From NCBI GenBank assembly GCA_001805575.1, contig MHGN01000066.1, forward strand, positions 1 through 40,115: a stretch of 40,115 bases of DNA. Reading direction: 5' to 3'. Both the position numbers and the translations under genes were made by a program. The notes under the pieces are model-generated. The model was given only the letters and a program-made list of their open reading frames with translations, was not told the DNA's origin and did not search any database. Below, piece by piece: positions 8,475 through 16,876 of this stretch. Numbering within the stretch: position 1 is the stretch's first letter; the number at the start of each line of letters is the position of its first letter. Source of the stretch: Omnitrophica WOR_2 bacterium RIFCSPHIGHO2_02_FULL_45_21 (GTDB lineage: Bacteria > Omnitrophota > Gorgyraeia > Gygaellales > UBA12090).

Positions 8475-10955
8475 TTATACGGGAATGTTTATGCGGGGGC
8501 GAATTTTCTTCTGCTGTACAAGCTCAATGAATGTCTTAACGTAGGCAGGGTTAAACTGCTCTCCGGAGCATTTCCTTAATTCTCCAACTGCCTCCTCCGA
8601 TAATAAAGGACTGTTATACCCTCTTCCGGTGGTCATCGCATCAAAAGAATCGGCAATAGCGATAATCTGTGCGCCCCGGGGAATCATATCGCCTGTTAAT
8701 CCATGCGGATAACCTTTCCCGTCATAGCGTTCATGATGATACAGTACCAGCGGGATAACTTCTTCAAAAAAAGGCAATCCCTCTAAAATCTTGGCTCCTT
8801 GCGCCTGATGGCGCTTGACAAATTCAAATTCTTCATCGTTAAGCCTTTCTTTCTTCTGCAGGATTCTATCCGGAAGGCCGATTTTACCTATATCGTGCAG
8901 ATAGGCCGCTCTGTTGACCACTTCTATTTCATCATTAGGTAAATGTAAACCTTCGGCAAGGGCGGTGGCGTAAAAACTCACCCGCTCGGAATGGCCGGCG
9001 GTATAAAGGTCTTTCTCTTCTAAGGCCTTGACCAAAGAATGCATAGCATAGAAATAATTCCGGGCAATTTCTTTTTGTTTACTTTTTAATTCTTCTAAAG
9101 CAGACTCTAACTCTTTATTGCGCGCCTGTAAATCCATACTCACGTAGCCCAACTCACCCCTAGGCATAGTCCCTGCCGTAAGAATAGATTCTGATGCCGC
9201 AATTATCCTGTCCACTTCAGGATCAAATATTGCCAGAGGGGCTTTTGCATCGGGCGCAATCCGTTTTAATACCGCTTCGCAGGTTAAAACCAAATCCGGA
9301 TAATTCTTAATGTGTTCTCTGGGAAAGCCAACAGCGGCAATCTTCACTGAAATTTTTATTATTTCTTTATTAATCACAAATTCGCGGCGGGCTAATCTCT
9401 CTGCTAAAAGGCATAATGAATTCTCAAACTCACCGAGCTTGATATGGAAAACGCATAAAGAAAAGGCCTCTTCCCCATAACGGGCAAGCAGTGATTTCTT
9501 TCCCGCACATTCTTTAATCGTCTGCGAAACCATTTTAATTAAATGAGGCAGCGCCAAAGTGTGCCTCTCGCTTAATTGTGAAAATTCATTGAGATACAGC
9601 AGACAAAAGAAATGTTCTGCGGCTTTGGCTTGTTTTTGTAAAACAGACTGCACCTTGAGCTGAAAATATCTCTGGGTATAAAGCTCCGTCAGAGGGTCAA
9701 TAATCGCCTGAATTTTTAACTTTTCCGATTCAATAACCAAGCTTGTATATTTGTATATCTCAACCGCTGCGTATGAGACCGCGGATAAAAAAATGAGGCT
9801 GAATATATCCATCCTGAAATTATAACGCGCCTGAAGGAATATGTAACCCAGCGATATAAAGGATAATAGCGATGGCAAGAGCAATATAGAATAGGCCGGC
9901 TTAAGACGGTAGGAAAGAAATCCGCCGGCTAAGCTAAAGAAAAGAAAAATACCGATTCCTAACCAGTAGGGTAATGTTTTAAGCAGGTTTCCCGATAAAA
10001 GCATAAGCAAGCTATTGGCATTAATATAAATCCCTGGGATTGAGCCCAGGGGCGTAGGGTGAATGTCGTGGGCGATGTCCGCAGTTATTCCCAGCATAAC
10101 GATTTTATCCTTAAGCAAATCCGGCTCAATGGGTTGTGAACCTAAGAACTTATAAACGGGAAGGTTAATAAAATCGGATACGCCGGCAGAATAATTTATC
10201 GGGATAAGCCCGAAATTATCAACCTGAAATGTCAGCTGCGGAGAAAGAATGACTCTTCCCTGATTACTATCGTAGCGGATACTTTCAAGCGGTATATCCT
10301 TAAGCAATGCCAGAATTTTTATCTCCGCTGAAAAATCGTATTCCGGCGCCTGAAGGCTTTTGTTTTTTGTCCTAAATACTGCGCGCATGCTGCGCACCCG
10401 TATATCATGTTTAGCCGCTTTTTTATTTACCAAACCAATCGCTTTAGCCGGGGTTGAAAAAATATCCAGCGGCCTTACGAATTCTCCCTCCTCATCAATG
10501 TAACCGGCGAGAACGACATTGCCTGCATTTTTAATCACTTCGGCAAGCTGTAAATCTAATGACTCATCACTTGATTTACCCAGAAAGGTAAAATCAAGGA
10601 AAATTGCTTTGGGTTGGCAAGAGCTAATCTTGCCTACTAACTCAGCAAAGGCAGAACGCTTCCATGGCCATTGCAGCCCTGCTTCTTTAAGTGAAGCATT
10701 ATCAATGGCTACCACCAGAATATCATTAATTTCCCGGGGTAATTTTTTTCCGGCGCGGCTTAAGCTTGAAAAGAAATCATTAGTATGTAAGGCGGGGGTT
10801 TGTAAAAATCCTAATGGATGGAGAATAAAATTGTAGAAGATAAAAACCACGGCTAGCAAAAAGAAAATCCTGGCCGGTTCTTCATCTTTTATATAGGACA
10901 TAGAATATAAATTAGCATACCTGGCCTGCGTTTGCAATAAGATTTTCCTTGACAA
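8475..10955 (-). CDS. CHASE2 - degenerate GGDEF - HD-GYP membrane signalling protein
   Basis: Predicted sensor and cyclic-di-GMP phosphodiesterase of 826 residues. A transmembrane helix (about 29-50) leads into an extracytoplasmic CHASE2 domain with its typical AIDNASL...WPWKR segment (83-100). Further transmembrane helices lie at about 330-400. A GGDEF-like region starts with DPLTELYTQRYF, but the signature is YGEEAF in place of GG[DE]EF, so cyclase activity is unlikely. A coiled coil precedes a C-terminal HD-GYP domain with HD at 687-688 and HHERYDGKGYP at 740-750, which looks catalytically intact. The start is TTG at 10955 with AGGA about 8 nt upstream; an ATG at 10901 lacks a ribosome binding site. 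It is divergent from the prepilin gene, with 30 bp between them. Confidence 0.9.
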   Translation of the reverse strand: MSRKILLQTQARYANLYSMSYIKDEEPARIFFLLAVVFIFYNFILHPLGFLQTPALHTNDFFSSLSRAGKKLPREINDILVVAIDNASLKEAGLQWPWKRSAFAELVGKISSCQPKAIFLDFTFLGKSSDESLDLQLAEVIKNAGNVVLAGYIDEEGEFVRPLDIFSTPAKAIGLVNKKAAKHDIRVRSMRAVFRTKNKSLQAPEYDFSAEIKILALLKDIPLESIRYDSNQGRVILSPQLTFQVDNFGLIPINYSAGVSDFINLPVYKFLGSQPIEPDLLKDKIVMLGITADIAHDIHPTPLGSIPGIYINANSLLMLLSGNLLKTLPYWLGIGIFLFFSLAGGFLSYRLKPAYSILLLPSLLSFISLGYIFLQARYNFRMDIFSLIFLSAVSYAAVEIYKYTSLVIESEKLKIQAIIDPLTELYTQRYFQLKVQSVLQKQAKAAEHFFCLLYLNEFSQLSERHTLALPHLIKMVSQTIKECAGKKSLLARYGEEAFSLCVFHIKLGEFENSLCLLAERLARREFVINKEIIKISVKIAAVGFPREHIKNYPDLVLTCEAVLKRIAPDAKAPLAIFDPEVDRIIAASESILTAGTMPRGELGYVSMDLQARNKELESALEELKSKQKEIARNYFYAMHSLVKALEEKDLYTAGHSERVSFYATALAEGLHLPNDEIEVVNRAAYLHDIGKIGLPDRILQKKERLNDEEFEFVKRHQAQGAKILEGLPFFEEVIPLVLYHHERYDGKGYPHGLTGDMIPRGAQIIAIADSFDAMTTGRGYNSPLLSEEAVGELRKCSGEQFNPAYVKTFIELVQQKKIRPRINIPV

Positions 10956-10985
10956 TGGTTATCCTATCTGCAATGATAATAAATT

Positions 10986-11642
10986 GTGAAAAGGAAATCA
11001 TTTACCCTGATTGAGATTTTAGTGGGCTTGATTATCATCTCCATCCTGGCTTCTCTCTCCATTGCTTCCTATCGCAAGACCATAGAAATTAATAATGAAA
11101 GAATCTGCAATGAAAATCTAAAGGTGCTGCAGAAAGCAATTGATATATATACTCTGGAAAATGACTCCCTTCCAACTACCCTGGCCGAGCTTACTCCAGG
11201 GCAGATTTATTTAGCCCATTCTCAAGTAGCGGGCGAAGCAAAAGAAAATCATTTTACCGCTGCTTTAAGAAATCTTCTGGAAATAAAACCAGCTATGGCG
11301 CAACAACCTCCCTTAGCAAGATATTACGCCAGCAATAGAAATATATTTCGCTGTCCGGCTACTACCGCTGCTGCTCCTGCTCCCGGTAGTTGCAGCGTAA
11401 ACACTACCTCTGTTTTTACCTGCAGCTCTTATAGCTTTGATCTTACCGGCGCCACCTTTGATTCTACCACCAAGAGACTCAAAAAAGGAAATATAACTGC
11501 CCTTGTTTCCGATAGCAGTAGCAGGCACAGGAAGGGGACGGCGCTGGTAATGCTTGGGATAACGCCGGGAGGAACCGTGGGAAAAGTATCTACTGGTAAT
11601 ATAGTTATCCCTGACTCGCCTGACCAAAGTCAGGGGTCTTAA
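10986..11642 (+). CDS. Type II secretion / type IV pilin-like prepilin (GspG-like)
   Basis: Prepilin-type protein of 218 residues. It has a short basic leader and the class III prepilin signal KS-FTLIE (cleavage before F6, with Ser rather than Gly at -1), then a 20-residue hydrophobic helix (about 8-27). A GspG-like N-terminal half follows, with ENLKVLQKAIDIYTLENDSLPTTLAEL. Four cysteines (about C122-C147) and Ala/Pro-rich segments lie in the distal half. The start is GTG without a Shine-Dalgarno. The last residues (PDQSQGS) are encoded by a small hairpin. It is one of three plus-strand genes. A specific role, secretion pseudopilin or pilus subunit, cannot be decided. Confidence 0.8.
   Translation: MKRKSFTLIEILVGLIIISILASLSIASYRKTIEINNERICNENLKVLQKAIDIYTLENDSLPTTLAELTPGQIYLAHSQVAGEAKENHFTAALRNLLEIKPAMAQQPPLARYYASNRNIFRCPATTAAAPAPGSCSVNTTSVFTCSSYSFDLTGATFDSTTKRLKKGNITALVSDSSSRHRKGTALVMLGITPGGTVGKVSTGNIVIPDSPDQSQGS
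11619..11634. repeat. Small hairpin at the prepilin 3' end
   Basis: CCTGAC-CAAA-GTCAGG, a perfect 6-bp stem, with a second upstream CCCTGAC (11609-11615) that can compete for the same right arm. It covers the last codons of the prepilin gene. What follows is A-rich, not U-rich, so it is not a good intrinsic terminator on the plus strand. Confidence 0.45.
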
Positions 11643-11662
11643 AAAACAGAAGAAGACTAACT

Positions 11663-11890
11663 ATGCGTAAAATATGTTATTATTGCGGTAAAAAAGCTAT
11701 TGCCGGCAAGGTAATGACCCGCAAGGGACAGTTCAAGGCAAAGGGCGGCACCGGAAGCAAGGTCTCCCGCAGGAATAACCGTTTAATTCTGCCAAATCTC
11801 CAGCGGATCAAAGCCAATATCAATGGCCGAATCCTCCGTATCATTGCCTGCACCAAATGCATCAAGGCCGGGAAGGTCAAGAAGGCCTAA
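11663..11890 (+). CDS. rpmB: 50S ribosomal protein L28
   Basis: Large-subunit protein of 75 residues. The N-terminus has CYYCGK and the C-terminus CTKC, forming the four-cysteine zinc-binding (C+) version of L28. The central part reads SRRNNRLILPNLQRIKANINGR, as expected for the family. It lies 20 bp after the prepilin gene and may share its transcript. The last 14 bp overlap the 3' end of the convergent recJ gene. Confidence 0.94.
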   Translation: MRKICYYCGKKAIAGKVMTRKGQFKAKGGTGSKVSRRNNRLILPNLQRIKANINGRILRIIACTKCIKAGKVKKA

Positions 11891-13565
11891 CATCCTCTAT
11901 TTCAAGCTGGAGCTGGTTATTCCCGTTCCAGTTGTCCAAGGAAAGCCGATAGGCAAGATTAACTGCTTGGGCAGAATTTATCAAATCAAAATAGCTTGCC
12001 ATCCTAAAACCCAGCGCAGGATAGGTAACCTTTCCGTCGCTCACCCAGAATTTTAAGGTATCCCTCCCCATTATGACTGGCTTGGACTTTACTTTAAGAT
12101 TACTGCTTAAAAAAATCGGCCGGGGATTAGCCTGGCCAAAGGGCTCTAATAAGTTGAGCTGGCGCAGCAACTCAATACTTAAATCCGATAATTCTAGATC
12201 CAGATCAATATGCAGGCTGGGCAGTAAATCTTCCGCAAGCAGTCTCTTTAGGGCAATTCTATTTATCTCTTTTCTAAAATGCTCTATCTTATCCTGAGAA
12301 ACACTTAAACCGCAGGCCCGCTGATGGCCGCCAAAACTCTGCAAATATTCTCTTGCCTCAAATAAAGCCTCGAAGAGATGAAAGCCCTCGATAGAGCGGC
12401 CTGAGCCTTTTCCCGTTCCGTCAATTACCGAAATAATGATTGCCGGCCGATGAAACCTTTCAGTAAGTTTTGCCGCCACAATCCCCAGGACCCCGCGATG
12501 CCAATTCTCCTGATGCAAGACAATCACTCTTTCCTTGGTAAAGTCCATCTCTGATTCTAATCTGTTTAAGGCTTCATCCATAATCCTGCCCTCAATACGC
12601 TGGCGCTCCTGATTCTTTGAATGTAATTCTTTTGCCAGGAGCGCAGCTTCCGGCTCTGAATTGCAGAGTAAGAGCGCAAGCGCGGCCTCGCAAGAACCGA
12701 GCCTGCCGCAGGCATTGATGCGGGGAGCCAAAATATAACTTACATACTCGGTATCGATGGCCTTATTTTTGATACCTGAAACCTCAATCAGAGATTTTAA
12801 TCCTGGACGTTTGGTAGCATTGAGATGTTTAAGGCCCTCTTTAACGATGATGCGGTTTTCACCCACGAGGGGAACCATGTCGGCAATAGTACCTAAGCTA
12901 ACTATGTCTAACTCTTCCTCTAATAGCGGGTCACCCAGAAGATAACCGGCAACCTTGTAGCTCAAGCCGACACCGGCTAGATCCGCATAAGGATAGCGCG
13001 AATCCTTGCGTTTGGGATTGATCACTGCATACGCCGGCGGTAAAGTATCAGAAAGCAGAGAATGATGGTCAATTACAATGGTGTCAATATCTAATTTCTT
13101 AAGTTCATCTATTTCTTTAAAATTGGTTATGCCGCAGTCTAAGGTAATCACTAAACTAAAATCATGGCTATGCGCATATTTAACCGCATGCTCGCTTAAA
13201 CCATAACCTTCTTTGAGCCGGTGCGGAATATAGTGCTGGTGGCTAAGCCCCAGCTTCCTAAAGGCCGGCTTAAGCACAGCTAAAGAGGTCAGGCCATCGG
13301 CATCATAGTCAGAGAATAGCAGGACCTTTTCTCCTTTTAGCAATGCCTTTTGAATACGCACTTGCGCTTTATCTATGTCGGGGAGAAGCTCAGCTCTATG
13401 CAGCGAGGAGATACCGCAGTGCAAGAATCCTTCTGCCGTCGAGAGCGTGATTATGCCGCGGTTTATGAGCAGCTGGGCTAAAGAAGAAGAAATGCCTAAG
13501 CCCGAACTCATTTTTTTCTGCAAAGCAATATCCGCTTTCTTAACCTTCCAGATTTTTTGCATCAC
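11877..13565 (-). CDS. recJ: Single-stranded-DNA-specific exonuclease RecJ
   Basis: 5'-3' single-strand DNA exonuclease for recombination and mismatch repair. The 562 residues have the DHH phosphoesterase motifs: DYDADG near residue 86, VITLDCGI, and the VIDHH motif. The DHHA1 segment contains GSGRSI and the FGGH motif, followed by a C-terminal OB-like domain. The start is GTG (13565) or the next ATG (13562); both overlap the argS stop in the sequence ATGTGATG. It is the last gene of the DUF5679-rsfS-argS-recJ run. Confidence 0.95.
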   Translation of the reverse strand: MMQKIWKVKKADIALQKKMSSGLGISSSLAQLLINRGIITLSTAEGFLHCGISSLHRAELLPDIDKAQVRIQKALLKGEKVLLFSDYDADGLTSLAVLKPAFRKLGLSHQHYIPHRLKEGYGLSEHAVKYAHSHDFSLVITLDCGITNFKEIDELKKLDIDTIVIDHHSLLSDTLPPAYAVINPKRKDSRYPYADLAGVGLSYKVAGYLLGDPLLEEELDIVSLGTIADMVPLVGENRIIVKEGLKHLNATKRPGLKSLIEVSGIKNKAIDTEYVSYILAPRINACGRLGSCEAALALLLCNSEPEAALLAKELHSKNQERQRIEGRIMDEALNRLESEMDFTKERVIVLHQENWHRGVLGIVAAKLTERFHRPAIIISVIDGTGKGSGRSIEGFHLFEALFEAREYLQSFGGHQRACGLSVSQDKIEHFRKEINRIALKRLLAEDLLPSLHIDLDLELSDLSIELLRQLNLLEPFGQANPRPIFLSSNLKVKSKPVIMGRDTLKFWVSDGKVTYPALGFRMASYFDLINSAQAVNLAYRLSLDNWNGNNQLQLEIEDVRPS

Positions 13566-15229
13566 ATCTTCTCCGGAGCGCTCACCCCTGATAGTTTTAA
13601 CCCCAGAGCAATAATATTTTTACAGCCTAAAATCAAAGCTAAACGGGCATCCCTCACTCCGCCGTCCTCAACCAGCACCCGCAGGCTATCATAAAAACGA
13701 TGAAATCTTTCGGCTAATTCCTGCAAGTATGTTGTCAGGCAATAAGGGTCAAGCTGGATTTCGGCAACCCGCAGGCAATTTTCAAACTTAGAAATGGCCT
13801 TAAGAAGATTTATTTCCTCTTTTTCCTTAAGTAACGAGAGATCGGCTTCCTGGATTTGACTGGGAGGAACTTTGCTGTTCTTTAGGATACTGGCAATGCG
13901 CGCGTGAGCATATTGCACATAATAAACCGGATTTTCCTGCGTCTGCTGTTTAGCCAACTCCAGGTCAAAATCTAAGTGGCTGTCAGTGCGGCGCATCAGG
14001 AAGAAAAAACGCGCCGCATCTAAGCCAACCTCATCCAGAACCTGCCGTAAGGTGATATACTCGCCCTTACGAGTAGACATAGAAATCACCTTGCCTGCCC
14101 TAAGCAAAGTGGCTAACTGAACGATAATTACATTCAGAGCCTCTTTTTCTTTGCCTAAGGCGAGAAGCGCGGCTTTCAGGCGCAGGATATATCCGTGATG
14201 ATCAGGCCCCCAGAGATTTATCAGCCAGTCAAATCCCCGCTTGAATTTATCCTGATGATAGGCAATATCCGGCGCCAGATAGGTGTATGAACCGTCTGAT
14301 TTTACGATTACCCGGTCCTTATCATCTTGGAATTTAGTGGAGCTAAACCAGAGCGCTCCCTCCTGCTCATAGATAAAGCCTTTTTCTTTCAGCAAGGCGA
14401 TTGCCTTTTCAATCTTGCCTGATTTCTCTAAAGATTTCTGGCTGTACCAGGAGTCAAACTTTACCCCAAAATCATTCAGCTCTTTCCTGATTATTTCTAA
14501 AATCCGCCTGACTCCATACTCTTTACAGTATTCTACCGAGGCCGTTGTTTGCTGCGCCTCTAACAACTCTCTTGCCAAAGCAATGATATAATCTCCCTGA
14601 TAATGGTCATCGGGAAACTCTATTCTTTCACCGCTTAATTCCTCTAAGCGTAAATGGATGGAATTACCCAGGATGTTAATCTGGTTGCCGGCGTCGTTAA
14701 GGTAATACTCCCTGGTAACCTCATAACCTGATAATACGAGAACATTGCAAAGGGCATCCCCAACTGCCGCCTGGCGGCCGTGGGCTACGGAGAGCGGGCC
14801 CGTAGGATTAGCGCTGACGAATTCAAGCAAAACCTTTTTTGTTTTTTTTGATTTTGAAGCAAAATAATCTTTAGCGTTAATCAGCGCTTGTTTGAGCAGG
14901 GAATAAAAATATTCCTTTGAGAAATGAAAATTAACAAAACCCGCGCCGGCAATATCGGTTTTCTCAATAAAATCTTTTAGGCAGGAATTGGGTATCTCTT
15001 GGTCTAAGTAAGCGAGTAATTTTTCAGCGGTTTCTTTTGGAGAGGTTTTTAATGCCTGCGCTAATTTTAAAGCCAGAGAGGTGGATATATCGCCAAAGGA
15101 TTCTTCCTTGGGAATTTCTAAGAAAGGTGGTTTTATCCCGGATACGATACTTTCAGGAAGATTCAATCCTTCGGCGAGCGCCTTTTGAAGAAGCTGATTT
15201 AGATAACCTTCTAACTGGGCAAAGAGCAT
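13562..15229 (-). CDS. argS: Arginyl-tRNA synthetase
   Basis: Class I aminoacyl-tRNA synthetase of 555 residues. An N-terminal tRNA-binding domain (about 1-100) precedes the catalytic core, with SANPTGPLSVAHGRQ as the HIGH region (the second His kept as AHGRQ) and MSTRKG as the KMSKS equivalent. The all-helical anticodon-binding domain (about 430-555) ends the protein. Its first 77 bp overlap the 3' end of rsfS in another frame, an unusually long overlap. Its stop overlaps the recJ start. Confidence 0.96.
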   Translation of the reverse strand: MLFAQLEGYLNQLLQKALAEGLNLPESIVSGIKPPFLEIPKEESFGDISTSLALKLAQALKTSPKETAEKLLAYLDQEIPNSCLKDFIEKTDIAGAGFVNFHFSKEYFYSLLKQALINAKDYFASKSKKTKKVLLEFVSANPTGPLSVAHGRQAAVGDALCNVLVLSGYEVTREYYLNDAGNQINILGNSIHLRLEELSGERIEFPDDHYQGDYIIALARELLEAQQTTASVEYCKEYGVRRILEIIRKELNDFGVKFDSWYSQKSLEKSGKIEKAIALLKEKGFIYEQEGALWFSSTKFQDDKDRVIVKSDGSYTYLAPDIAYHQDKFKRGFDWLINLWGPDHHGYILRLKAALLALGKEKEALNVIIVQLATLLRAGKVISMSTRKGEYITLRQVLDEVGLDAARFFFLMRRTDSHLDFDLELAKQQTQENPVYYVQYAHARIASILKNSKVPPSQIQEADLSLLKEKEEINLLKAISKFENCLRVAEIQLDPYCLTTYLQELAERFHRFYDSLRVLVEDGGVRDARLALILGCKNIIALGLKLSGVSAPEKM

Positions 15230-15578
15230 TTTTCTTTGAGGGGAATTTCATAACCGGGGCATCAACCCAGAGTTTTTCTAAATTGTAGAACTCTCTTGAC
15301 TGACTGTTAAAGATGTGCACCACAATATCAAGGAGGTCTAACAACATCCAGGATGAATCTTCGCCGCCCTCCTGCGCTCTTATCTGTATGCCTTTTTTAT
15401 CCAGGCCTTCGCGGATGGCATCAACAATGGCCTGGGCGCGGCGTCCGGATGAAGCGGTCATAATAAGAAAAAAATCGCAAAAGTTGCTATGCTTGCGCAG
15501 ATCAAGAATTTTCAGCCCTTCGGCCTTCTTGCTTAAGGCAAGCTGCGCAGCCAGATACGCTTTTTTGAGTGAATCTAT
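15153..15578 (-). CDS. rsfS: Ribosomal silencing factor RsfS, apparent AUA start
   Basis: Binds L14 and blocks subunit joining when nutrients are short. The family-conserved region reads KKAEGLKILDLRKHSNFCDFFLI, then TASSGRRAQAIVDAI, DSSWMLLDLLDIVVHIF and YNLEKLWVDAP. The first ATG in frame (15461) cuts away the first 39 residues, including the conserved start. Upstream to the in-frame TAA (15602-15600) there is no ATG, GTG or TTG. The best start is ATA at 15578, which overlaps the TAG of the previous gene (ATAG) and has GGGAGG 9 nt upstream (15593-15588). The protein would be 141 residues; about 25 C-terminal residues overlap argS. CTG at 15554 is a weaker alternative without a ribosome binding site. 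Confidence 0.8.
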   Translation of the reverse strand: MDSLKKAYLAAQLALSKKAEGLKILDLRKHSNFCDFFLIMTASSGRRAQAIVDAIREGLDKKGIQIRAQEGGEDSSWMLLDLLDIVVHIFNSQSREFYNLEKLWVDAPVMKFPSKKNALCPVRRLSKSASSKGARRRIESS

Positions 15579-15730
15579 TTTTTCGCGCCTCCCAAGATCT
15601 TATACATTCCGGTTGAGCAATCAGGACATTTTCCCTTCATTGCCTTGCGGCCGTTTTTCATGGTTACTTCTTTGGCATCGCTCATTTCCTTCATCGCTTT
15701 GCATTTTACGCAGTATCCTTTTTCTGCCAT
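15575..15730 (-). CDS. Small zinc-ribbon protein, DUF5679 type
   Basis: A 51-residue protein with two CxxC knuckles (CVKC near the N-terminus and CPDC near the C-terminus) around a conserved MSDAKEVTMKNGRKAMKG segment. This matches the small DUF5679 family of unknown function; a nucleic-acid or zinc role is only a guess. The ATG at 15730 is chosen because GGAGGGAGAAG directly precedes it; the longer frame from 15772 would begin inside the upstream hairpin. It heads the rsfS-argS-recJ run and its stop overlaps the probable rsfS start. Confidence 0.85.
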   Translation of the reverse strand: MAEKGYCVKCKAMKEMSDAKEVTMKNGRKAMKGKCPDCSTGMYKILGGAKK

Positions 15731-15748
15731 CTTCTCCCTCCTCAAATG

Positions 15749-15787
15749 AGCCCTTGAAATCAGAGAGGTCAAGGGCTTATGATTATA
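15749..15787 (-). promoter_or_regulatory. -10 element and 5'-UTR hairpin of the DUF5679-rsfS-argS-recJ operon
   Basis: A perfect TATAAT (15787-15782, minus strand) lies 51 bp before the DUF5679 start; no good -35 is visible at 16-18 bp. Just after the expected start point is a perfect 9-bp hairpin, AGCCCTTGA/TCAAGGGCT (15777-15749), with an 11-nt pyrimidine-rich loop, ending about 18 nt before the ATG. It could protect the 5' end of the mRNA. Confidence 0.5.
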
Positions 15788-15875
15788 CTAATCTCGTACA
15801 AAATTTTTCTTGAAAACTACAAGGTAAAATATTAACATAATACCTGCTAGCTGTCAATTGTTTCTTCTATTTTGC

Positions 15876-16874
15876 CTATTTTTTCTCCTCAATCTCTCCC
15901 ACAATCTCCTCAATAAGGTCCTCAAGCGTTACCACTCCCAGAGTTTTTTTATATTCATCAACCACGATTGCCATCTGGATATGTTTAAGCTGAAACTCGC
16001 GCAAGAGTTCATTGACCCGCTTGCCAGAAACCACATAATAGGCAGGATGAATCAAATCCGCCAGGACAACTAGGCCTTTGTTGCGCCAGATATAAAGCAG
16101 ATCCCGCGCATAAATGATACCGATGATATTATCAACGGTCACGTCATAAACCGGGATACGGGCATGGCCTTCTTCAACTAAAATATCTAAGAGCTTTTCC
16201 GCATCCGAATTTTTATCTATGGCTATAATTTTTTCCTTGGGCACCATTGCTTCGCTTACCTTAGTATCGCCAAATTCAAATATCCGCTGGAGCATCTTTC
16301 GTTCTTCGTCAGAGAGGACCCCTTCTTCTTTGCCAATCTCAATCATCAGTTTCAGCTCTTCTTCGCTGATCAGGGGGGAACGTTTCTCAGGACGCGCGCC
16401 AAAAAGCTTGAGGATAAAATTACTCACGCCGATAAAAAAATTTATTAGCGAATCAAATGCCTTGATAAAAACCTCTAAGACAGGCGCGCTAAATAAAGCC
16501 GTCTTCTCTGAATAGCGGATGGCTATTGTCTTGGGTATAATCTCACAAATAATCAATACAAACATCGTTACACAAAAAGTAGATATTACTACCCCCCAGC
16601 TCGCACCGAATATGTTGACAAATACCACCGTAACTAAACTTGAGATAGCAATATTCACAAAATTATTCCCAATTAATATCGCGGCAACCACCCTATCTAA
16701 TTTGGCGCTCAGGCGAAAAACCGCACCCGCTCCCCTTGCGCCCTTGTTAAAGAGGTGTCTGGCCCTGATTTTGCTTAAGGCAATTAGAGAGGTTTCGGAA
16801 GCGGAGAAAAAGAAGGAAAATATTGCCAATATAATGAGAATTATAAGGACGGGAATGGATAGAAGGATATGCAT
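15876..16874 (-). CDS. CNNM/CBS-domain membrane protein (HlyC/CorC family), short form
   Basis: Membrane protein of 332 residues related to magnesium and divalent-cation transporters of the CNNM family. Residues 1 to about 175 are the DUF21/CNNM transmembrane domain, with FSASETSLIALSKIRARHL at the start and four hydrophobic segments. A linker with EEGVLSDEERKMLQRIFEFGD leads to a CBS pair (about 205-325). The usual C-terminal CorC_HlyC domain (about 80 residues) is absent, since the stop follows the second CBS domain. It lies 2 bp after mgtE, so two likely Mg2+ transport proteins are coupled. Confidence 0.88.
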   Translation of the reverse strand: MHILLSIPVLIILIILAIFSFFFSASETSLIALSKIRARHLFNKGARGAGAVFRLSAKLDRVVAAILIGNNFVNIAISSLVTVVFVNIFGASWGVVISTFCVTMFVLIICEIIPKTIAIRYSEKTALFSAPVLEVFIKAFDSLINFFIGVSNFILKLFGARPEKRSPLISEEELKLMIEIGKEEGVLSDEERKMLQRIFEFGDTKVSEAMVPKEKIIAIDKNSDAEKLLDILVEEGHARIPVYDVTVDNIIGIIYARDLLYIWRNKGLVVLADLIHPAYYVVSGKRVNELLREFQLKHIQMAIVVDEYKKTLGVVTLEDLIEEIVGEIEEKK

Positions 16875-16876
16875 TG

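Noticed and set aside
10949-10977. Consensus promoter for the prepilin with 17-bp spacing
   Set aside because: At 17 bp the -10 would be AATGAT, a poor match; only a 20-bp spacing gives GATAAT.
15731-15772. Upstream start of the DUF5679 protein
   Set aside because: It falls inside the 5' hairpin and lacks a ribosome binding site; the ATG at 15730 has a strong one.
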